DNA of 64,000 bases from Knoellia sp. Soil729. Lineage in GTDB: Bacteria; Actinomycetota; Actinomycetes; Actinomycetales; Dermatophilaceae. This document shows positions 58,575 through 64,000 of the stretch, one piece after another. Every line of letters starts with the position of its first letter. Positions within the stretch are counted from its first letter, which is position 1. The position numbers were made by a program, and so were the translations under genes. The stretch spans positions 945,164-1,009,163 of the forward strand of contig NZ_LMSA01000001.1 of the NCBI RefSeq assembly GCF_001427985.1, read 5' to 3'. The notes beneath the pieces were generated by a model, which saw only the letters and a list, made by a program, of their open reading frames with translations, searched no databases and was not told where the DNA came from.

Positions 58575-59417
58575 TCAGCGCGGCTTGATGCCGAGCAGCT
58601 CGCGCGCCTGCGTCGTCGACATCGGCGGACGCTGCATCGTCGTCGCCACCTCGGCCGCCCTGGCCACGAGCTCGGAGTTGTGCTGCACCTGCTGACCGCG
58701 AGCGAACACCACGTTGTCCTCCATCCCGACCCGCAGGTGGCCCCCGGCCGACAGCGCCGCCGCCAGGACGGGCAGGTGCGTGCGACCGATGCCCGTGGCC
58801 GACCACGACGTCACCTCGTCGGGCAGCATCGCGACCCCAGCCATGAGCGCCGCCGCGGTCCCGGGCATGGCGCCGGGCACTCCGAGGACGAAGTCGACAT
58901 GGACCTTGCCGCCGAACGGCAGCCCGTGGGTGTCGAGAAGCCGTTGCAGGGCGTGCACATGACCCAGCTCGAAGAGCTCGAACTCGGGCACGACCTCGCG
59001 CTCCTGCGCCTGGACATAGAGGTCGGACATGAAGCCCCACGGGTTGAGGAAGACGTCGTCACCGAAGTTCGTCGTGCCGCAGGTCAGCGAGCACGAGTCC
59101 GGTTCGGCGTCAAGGACGGTGAGGCGCTGCTCCAACGGGTCGTGCACCGACCCGCCGGTGGAGAGCTGGACGATGAGGTCGGTCTCCGAACGGATGGCGT
59201 CGACCGCGGCCTTGAGGTGGCCACCGTCCAACGTCGGCCGGTGCTCGCCGTCACGGATGTGCAGGTGAATCAGTGCCGCCCCGGCGGCCTCGCACGAACG
59301 GGCGGTCTCCACCAGCTCGTCGAGCGTCGTCGGCAGCTGGGGCACGTCCGCCTTGGCGTGCTCGGCGCCTGTGGGGGCGACGGTGATGAGGGTCGTCGAA
59401 CTGGGCGAGAGGGCCAT
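58575..59417 (-). CDS. BKACE-family (DUF849) beta-keto acid cleavage enzyme
   Basis: A 280-aa TIM-barrel protein: ITVAPTGAEHAK start, GAALIHLHIRDGEHRPTL (metal His pair HLHIRD), STGGSVHDPLEQRL, GVPGAMPGTAAAL and HLRVGMEDNVVFARGQ. The family condenses a beta-keto acid with acetyl-CoA; specificity unknown. CACACT lies 7 nt before the ATG. Confidence 0.88.
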   Translation of the reverse strand: MALSPSSTTLITVAPTGAEHAKADVPQLPTTLDELVETARSCEAAGAALIHLHIRDGEHRPTLDGGHLKAAVDAIRSETDLIVQLSTGGSVHDPLEQRLTVLDAEPDSCSLTCGTTNFGDDVFLNPWGFMSDLYVQAQEREVVPEFELFELGHVHALQRLLDTHGLPFGGKVHVDFVLGVPGAMPGTAAALMAGVAMLPDEVTSWSATGIGRTHLPVLAAALSAGGHLRVGMEDNVVFARGQQVQHNSELVARAAEVATTMQRPPMSTTQARELLGIKPR

Positions 59418-59480
59418 GGCGGTCAGTGTGTCAGGACCGCTGGGGCGGCTCGGGCCCAGCCCGTGACTTCGCCTGACGGA

Positions 59481-59550
59481 CTCTCACTTCGCGTGGTCGC
59501 GGCGACCAGGCGAAGTGAGAGCAACCCACTTCAGGCGGGGAAGGTGGGAC
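59481..59550. repeat. Intergenic repeat family C, copy 2
   Basis: CTCTCACTTCGC and GCGAAGTGAGAG stem (extendable to 20 bp with one mismatch), then AACCCACTTCAGGCGGG at 59523-59539 shared with 5917-5933. Directly 3' of ygfZ. Confidence 0.7.
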
Positions 59551-60591
59551 TCAGGGGGTGACGATGACGGTCTGGGCGCCGGCGACCGTTCCGGCGGCGA
59601 GGACGGCGTCGGTGGGCGTGTTGCGCTTGATGACCGCCAGGGCGATCGGCCCGTCCTCGTAGTGGCGCGCCACCGTCGTGATGCGACCCACCACGCGGCC
59701 CTCGAGCGTCAGCTCGGCGCCCGCCTCGGGCAGGACGTGACCCGACCCGTCGAGGTGCAGGAAGACGATCCTCCGAGGCGGGCGGCCCAGGTTGTGCACC
59801 CGGGCGATGGTCTCCTGCCCGCGGTAGCAGCCCTTGTGCAGGTGCACCGCCGTGCGCAGCCAGTCGAGCTCGTGGGCGATGGTGCGGTGGTCGGTCTCGA
59901 ACCCCAGCCGCGGCCGCCACGCCGCCACCCGCAGCGCCTCGGCTGCCCACGTGCCGGCCAGCGGCCGGTCGCCCACGGCTGACTCCAGCTCGGCGCGGGG
60001 CACGATGAGCTCGCGCCAGCGACGCGCCTCCCCCGGGTGCCCCGCCTCCGGCCCGTAGGCCGCGGTGTCACCCACGAGGTGGGGCCAGGGGTCGACCCAC
60101 GCGAGTGGCTCGCCCTCGGCGCTGGCGGCCGAGAGCGGTTCGCCGAGCACGGCATACGCCTCACTGACGTCCGCGACCTCGACACGCAGCATGAAGCGCA
60201 TGGAGTCCAGCCACGCCACCAGCGCGGGCGCCGTGCCGGGCTCGACCGTGATCCACGTGGTCTGGCCGTCGTCGACGACGTGCAGGGCATGCTCGATGTG
60301 CCCCTTGGGTGACAGGACGAGCGACTCGGTCGACACGCGAGGGGCCAGCCCGGTGAGCTGCTGCGACGTGATCGAGTGCAGCCAGGACAGGCGGTCGGGG
60401 CCCGTGACCGTGACGACACCGCGCTGCGAGAGGTCGACGACGGCCAACCCCTCGTCGAGCAGTCGCTGCTCACGGCCGGGGTCGCCGTAGTGCGCGGCCA
60501 CACCGCCGTCGAGACCCTCGCCGGCCACGGCCCCGGGCCGGGCGAGGAGAGGGGAAACCACAGGGGCGGGGGCGGTGCTTGTGTCGGTCAT
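59551..60591 (-). CDS. ygfZ: YgfZ/GcvT-like folate-binding protein
   Basis: A 346-aa member of the YgfZ family used in Fe-S protein maturation or repair. Conserved KGCYRGQE motif (as HKGCYRGQETIARV), VTGPDRLSWLHSITSQQL near the N-terminus. Its ATG overlaps the fur stop by 4 bp. The link with a Fur regulator fits an iron-sulfur role. Confidence 0.92.
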   Translation of the reverse strand: MTDTSTAPAPVVSPLLARPGAVAGEGLDGGVAAHYGDPGREQRLLDEGLAVVDLSQRGVVTVTGPDRLSWLHSITSQQLTGLAPRVSTESLVLSPKGHIEHALHVVDDGQTTWITVEPGTAPALVAWLDSMRFMLRVEVADVSEAYAVLGEPLSAASAEGEPLAWVDPWPHLVGDTAAYGPEAGHPGEARRWRELIVPRAELESAVGDRPLAGTWAAEALRVAAWRPRLGFETDHRTIAHELDWLRTAVHLHKGCYRGQETIARVHNLGRPPRRIVFLHLDGSGHVLPEAGAELTLEGRVVGRITTVARHYEDGPIALAVIKRNTPTDAVLAAGTVAGAQTVIVTP

Positions 60592-61007
60592 GACTGCTTC
60601 CTGCAGGTGCGGCAGAGGCCGTGGATGGCGGCATGGGTGACGTCAGCCTCGAACCCGAGGGAACGGTCGAGACGGGCCACGAATTCCTCGGCCACGTCGG
60701 CGGGTGCCTCGTCCACGCAACCACAGTCACGGCATACGACATGGATGTGGGTGGCGTGCGTCGTGAGGTGATAGCTGGGCACCCGGTGGTCGACGTGCGT
60801 GTGCGTCACGAGCCCGAGCTCCTGCAACGCCTCGAGTGAGCGGTAGACCGTCGACAGCGCCATGGGCGCGGCGTCCGTGGCGGGGGCCGCCTCCACGATC
60901 TGCTCGGGCGTGGCGTGGCCGAGCTGCTCCACCAGGTCGAGGACCTGCTGGCGCTGCGGCGTGAGCCGCCGGCCGGCGGCTCGCAGACGCGTGCCGAGAT
61001 CACTCAC
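60588..61007 (-). CDS. Fur-family regulator
   Basis: A 139-aa Fur/Zur-type repressor: LRAAGRRLTPQRQQVLDLVEQLGHATPEQI (in part), DNA-binding ALSTVYRSLEALQELGLV, metal site THIHVVCRDCG and two CxxC motifs (CRDC, CRTC). The class (iron, zinc or peroxide) is not decided here. GTG follows TACATT by 6 nt. Operon with ygfZ. Confidence 0.92.
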   Translation of the reverse strand: MSDLGTRLRAAGRRLTPQRQQVLDLVEQLGHATPEQIVEAAPATDAAPMALSTVYRSLEALQELGLVTHTHVDHRVPSYHLTTHATHIHVVCRDCGCVDEAPADVAEEFVARLDRSLGFEADVTHAAIHGLCRTCRKQS

Positions 61008-61065
61008 CCCACCAATGTATGCCGGTCGGCCGGCGGGGCGAGACCGCCCACCTACACTGGGCCGC

Positions 61066-62082
61066 GTGCTAGACGACTTCGCCACCGAGGACAGCGGTAC
61101 CCCGCCCCGGGCCCGACGAAAGCCTCGCTGGGGACGGCGCTTCCTCGTCGTCGTGGCCTCGGTTGTCGCCCTCGCCCTCGTGGCGGGTGGCGGCTTCCTC
61201 TTTTTCCTCAACCAGAAGGTCTCGGGCAACATCACGCACGACGACCTGCTCCCCAAGGCGGCACCGTCCGCCACGCTGCCGGACGGTTCGAGCGTCGCGC
61301 TCCCGCAGAAGGACGTCGGCGAGAACTACCTCATCATCGGCTCGGACGCCCGACCCGGTGACACCGCGAGCCGCTCCGACGTCATCGTCATCGTGCACGT
61401 GCCTGAGGACAAGAAGGCCGTCCAGCTCATCCACTTCCCCCGGGACCTCTACGTGCAGATCCCGGGCCGCAAGAAGGACAAGATCAACGCGGCCTACGCC
61501 TACGGCGGGGCGCCCCTGCTCGTGAGCACCCTCCAGGGCCTGCTCGGTGTCAAGATCGACCACGTCGCCAAGACCGACTTCGAGGGCTTCAAGCGCATGA
61601 CCGACGCCGTCGGTGGGGTACGCGTCTATGCCGAGGAGTCCAGCGACGGGATCCAGCAGGGCTGGAACAACCTCGACGGCACCCAGGCCCTGGCCTTCGT
61701 CCGCGAGCGCCACGAGCTCTCGGAGGGCGACATCTCGCGTGGCCGGCGCCAGCAGGCGTTCATCAAGGCGCTCATGCTCAAGGTCCTGAGCCGCGACGTC
61801 ATCACCAACCCGGTCACGGTGACCAAGTTCATCGGTGCGGCGACCGACAACCTCGTCGTCGACAAGGCGCTGTCCGTGGGCACGATGCGCAGCGAGGCCA
61901 TCTCGCTGCGCAACATCCGCAGCTCCGACGTCGTCTTCATCACCGCACCGTTCACCGGGTTCGGCACCGCCCCCGACGGCGGGTCCATCGACATCCTCGA
62001 CGAGCCCGGTATGGCCGACCTGGGCAAGGCCCTGCGCACGGACACGATGGACGAGTACGCCGACGCCACCGTCACGCCCTGA
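61066..62082 (+). CDS. LytR-CpsA-Psr (LCP) family protein
   Basis: A 338-aa membrane-anchored LCP ligase that attaches glycopolymers to peptidoglycan. One N-terminal TM segment (FLVVVASVVALALVAGGGFLFF), then ENYLIIGSDARPGDTASRSDVIVIVHV (in part), FPRDLYVQIPG, KINAAYAYGG and FVRERHELSEGDISRGRRQQ (in part). GTG follows TACACT by 7 nt (leaderless). Confidence 0.93.
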   Translation: MLDDFATEDSGTPPRARRKPRWGRRFLVVVASVVALALVAGGGFLFFLNQKVSGNITHDDLLPKAAPSATLPDGSSVALPQKDVGENYLIIGSDARPGDTASRSDVIVIVHVPEDKKAVQLIHFPRDLYVQIPGRKKDKINAAYAYGGAPLLVSTLQGLLGVKIDHVAKTDFEGFKRMTDAVGGVRVYAEESSDGIQQGWNNLDGTQALAFVRERHELSEGDISRGRRQQAFIKALMLKVLSRDVITNPVTVTKFIGAATDNLVVDKALSVGTMRSEAISLRNIRSSDVVFITAPFTGFGTAPDGGSIDILDEPGMADLGKALRTDTMDEYADATVTP

Positions 62083-62098
62083 CCCGACCCTTGTCCAG

Positions 62099-62608
62099 TT
62101 ACTCGACGCGCTTGAGCTCTGCCGACAGGTGCGAGGTGAGCGGCTGGCCCATGGCCGCCATGTCCATCACCCACATGAGGTTGGACTGGACGTAGCCGTA
62201 CATGCGGTGGGCCGCGGAGTAGTCCTTGGCGTGCGGGCTGCGCATGACACCGTCGGTGCGCAGCTCGACCTTGGCCGGCTGGGCGTGCCCGGCGTACATC
62301 TCCACGATGCCCGTCGGGTGGGTGAGGAGCAGCTCGACGTTGGTGCCGTCGTGCGACTGCGGCACGGGGCGCCAGAAGCCGACCTCCGTGGCGAGGGGAC
62401 GGACCTTCTCGCCGGCCTCGTCGAGGAGCCACGACTGGCTGCGCCACTCGAGGAAGGGGCGGCCGTCGTGGGAGCACACGACCTCCTGCCCGAAGTTGGC
62501 CGACTCCATCGTCGGGTAGCCGACGACGCCGGCGCCGGCCCACGTGCCGATGAGCCAGGCGAGCGGTGCGAGCTCGGGCGGGAGGTCTGTGTCGAGGTGG
62601 AATGCCAC
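62099..62608 (-). CDS. Nitrobindin/FABP-like heme-binding protein
   Basis: A 169-aa ten-strand beta-barrel of the THAP4-type nitrobindin family (DUF1794): APLAWLIGTWAGAGVVGYPT (GTWxGxG), then EWRSQSW and the C-terminal heme-ligand region. It may bind ferric heme and nitric oxide. GTG follows TACGAT by 7 nt. Neighbour of LCP and DsrE-like genes. Confidence 0.9.
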   Translation of the reverse strand: MAFHLDTDLPPELAPLAWLIGTWAGAGVVGYPTMESANFGQEVVCSHDGRPFLEWRSQSWLLDEAGEKVRPLATEVGFWRPVPQSHDGTNVELLLTHPTGIVEMYAGHAQPAKVELRTDGVMRSPHAKDYSAAHRMYGYVQSNLMWVMDMAAMGQPLTSHLSAELKRVE

Positions 62609-62643
62609 GAATGGGATCGTAGTCGCACACCCGAGGAGGACCC

Positions 62644-63027
62644 ATGCCCGACGCTGTGCCCCCGTCCCTGCGCCCGCTCGTCGTCAAGATCACCTGCGGC
62701 GCCGAGGCCCTCGAACGCCTGAGCCAGGGTCTGACCGTTGCGGCCACCGCGGTCGCCGCCGGCGCCGAGGTCAGCCTGTGGCTCACGGGCGACGGCGCCT
62801 GGATGGCCGTCGCCGGGCGCGCCGAGGAGCTCTCCCTGCCCCACGGTGCACCGCTGCACGAGCTGCGGGACGCCCTGCTCGCCGGCGCCACCGTCACGGT
62901 CTGCGGACAGTGCGCCGCCCGTCGTGAGCTGACGCCGGACGACCTCCTGGAGGGTGCCACGGTCCGTGGCGCCGCGGCATACGTCGAAGAGGTCCTGCGA
63001 CCGGGCGTGCAGGCGATCGTCTACTGA
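62644..63027 (+). CDS. DsrE-like protein
   Basis: A 127-aa protein with a DsrE/DsrF-type fold: VVKITCGAEALERLSQGLTVAATAVAAGAEVSLWLTG (partly quoted), TVTVCGQCAARREL. Cys in CGQCAA is the likely sulfur carrier position. GAGGACC is 7 nt before the ATG. Function unknown beyond a sulfur-transfer possibility. Divergent from nitrobindin. Confidence 0.8.
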   Translation: MPDAVPPSLRPLVVKITCGAEALERLSQGLTVAATAVAAGAEVSLWLTGDGAWMAVAGRAEELSLPHGAPLHELRDALLAGATVTVCGQCAARRELTPDDLLEGATVRGAAAYVEEVLRPGVQAIVY

Positions 63028-63057
63028 AGCGCCGGACAGCTCCCCGAGGCGGCGGCG

Positions 63058-63990
63058 TCAGCCGACGAGGATGCGGGCCAGCAGGTAGACGGGCACGGCC
63101 GTCACGAGGACCGATGCCGCCGCCGCGGTGACCTGGCCGCGGACGCCGCGGATGGGCGGCAAGGTGCAGAGTGCGCGGCGGGTCACGTGCGCGAGCCCGG
63201 CCGCGACCGCACCCAGGAGGAGTCCCACGAGGCCGCCCACGTCCGTGAGGACCAGCCCGGCGACGCCACCGGCACCGGCTCCGAGGAGGACGGCGAGCGG
63301 CACCATCCAGGGGCGCAACCGAGCGATGGGTGCGCCGAGGTCGGCGAGCGACGAGACCGCGAGTGCGATCCCGGCGATGAGCACCACGTCCGGGCCACCG
63401 GAGGTGCGACCGAGAGGCACGTAGGCGGCTCCGATGGTCGCGATGGCGATCCCGGCCGCGCTCACCGCCACGGACTGGGTCAGGCGTGGCCGACCGTCCT
63501 TGCGAAGCAGCTGGTGCATGAACATCACGAGCATGGCGAGCGCCACGACGACGGGGACGTTGCGCAGGTAGGGCTCGTCGGGGGTGGAGGCGACCACCAC
63601 GGGCGCGAGGACCCCGGCGACGCCGATCGCGAAGGACGAGCCGAACCGGCTCGAGGAGCCCAACAGCTCGGGCCAGCCCCACGCCAGGGCCACCCCGCCC
63701 CACGCGACTGCGGCTGCGCCCAGGGCGTGGTCGGCGGAGGTCGCAATCGCGAGCAGGACGGCGAAGAGGACCGTGGCAAGCACCAGCGTGACGCGGCGTT
63801 CGGTCGCGATGGGCGGCATGATCGGGTGCCGGCGCCGCTCCTCGCGCTGTGCTCGGCGGGCCGCGCGGGACGCCGCCACCGGCTGGATCGCGGAGGGCGC
63901 CGCCGCCTCGTCCGCCGGCTCGGCGACCGGGTCGGCGACCGGCTGCTGCACCGGCTCGCTTACAGGGTCGGTCGCATCCACGGTCGGCAT
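63058..63990 (-). CDS. Multi-pass membrane protein of unknown function
   Basis: A 310-aa protein with an Ala/Pro/Glu-rich cytoplasmic N-terminus (about 1-60; repeats of PVAxPVAEP) followed by about eight hydrophobic segments. The family is an actinobacterial conserved membrane protein; I do not recognise a domain. The start at 63990 is near the edge, so an upstream extension cannot be excluded. Confidence 0.65.
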   Translation of the reverse strand: MPTVDATDPVSEPVQQPVADPVAEPADEAAAPSAIQPVAASRAARRAQREERRRHPIMPPIATERRVTLVLATVLFAVLLAIATSADHALGAAAVAWGGVALAWGWPELLGSSSRFGSSFAIGVAGVLAPVVVASTPDEPYLRNVPVVVALAMLVMFMHQLLRKDGRPRLTQSVAVSAAGIAIATIGAAYVPLGRTSGGPDVVLIAGIALAVSSLADLGAPIARLRPWMVPLAVLLGAGAGGVAGLVLTDVGGLVGLLLGAVAAGLAHVTRRALCTLPPIRGVRGQVTAAAASVLVTAVPVYLLARILVG

Positions 63991-64000
63991 CCTGTCATCA

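Overview
The window reads as chromosomal DNA from a high-GC (about 70% by eye) Gram-positive actinobacterium. Mycothiol genes (mshA, S-(hydroxymethyl)mycothiol dehydrogenase), CarD, SenX3-RegX3-PhoU, Rpf-type cell-wall enzymes, an HbhA-like protein, DUF2510/DUF3263/DUF2516 proteins and a YgfZ-Fur-nitrobindin cluster all fit Actinomycetota. Gene order and style suggest a member of Micrococcales, perhaps Intrasporangiaceae; the family is an inference and the genus cannot be called.

Layout. 1-8.9 kb: an ABC exporter pair, a frameshifted LuxR regulator divergent from a vanadium haloperoxidase-like enzyme, groEL under two CIRCE boxes, and a TrpB2-like enzyme. 8.9-12 kb: an arsenic locus (acr3, arsI/cadI, arsR, with an arsC remnant) and an ArsR/SRPBCC pair. 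12-16.4 kb: ung, an SGNH hydrolase, an acyl-CoA dehydrogenase and an MFS transporter. 16.4-26.2 kb: a genomic island in the 3' end of a tRNA-Thr gene, bounded by a 37-bp direct repeat. It carries an odd class II tRNA with a GUC anticodon, integrase and IS110 remnants, a methyltransferase, two paralogous small membrane proteins, and a divergent pair that looks like a defence module: a 927-aa DUF4365 (PD-(D/E)XK-like) protein and a 648-aa ATPase fused to a DUF4435/TOPRIM-like domain. 26.2-36.4 kb: acyl-CoA binding protein, acyltransferase, two Rpf-like enzymes, a Ser/Thr kinase coupled to a ThrE-like exporter, a CBS protein, a UgpC/MalK-type ATPase, DUF4032 and RDD proteins. 36.4-44.8 kb: small membrane proteins, then rlmB-cysS, the mycothiol formaldehyde genes and the coupled carD-ispD-SDR-ispF operon. 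45-53.2 kb: a lipoprotein, regX3-senX3, phoU, a sigma/anti-sigma-like pair, gpmA, and ybjN-mshA. 53.2-64 kb: DUF2516, dtd, asparaginase, hbhA-like, XRE regulator, DUF4395, BKACE, ygfZ-fur, LCP, nitrobindin and DsrE-like genes.

Genes work together in several sets: arsenic sensing, efflux and organoarsenical handling; phosphate sensing around a three-unit PHO box; mycothiol synthesis and mycothiol-dependent formaldehyde removal; non-mevalonate isoprenoid steps IspD and IspF; and cell-wall remodelling (two Rpf, LCP).

Four sequence-level signals recur. A non-palindromic octamer CGGCATAC/GTATGCCG occurs more than 30 times but is missing from the protein-coding part of the island. A TAnnnT hexamer sits 6-8 nt before many start codons, suggesting frequent leaderless transcripts. 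Three families of intergenic hairpins occur twice each. Many gene pairs overlap by 4 bp (ATGA, GTGA, and once apparently CTGA).
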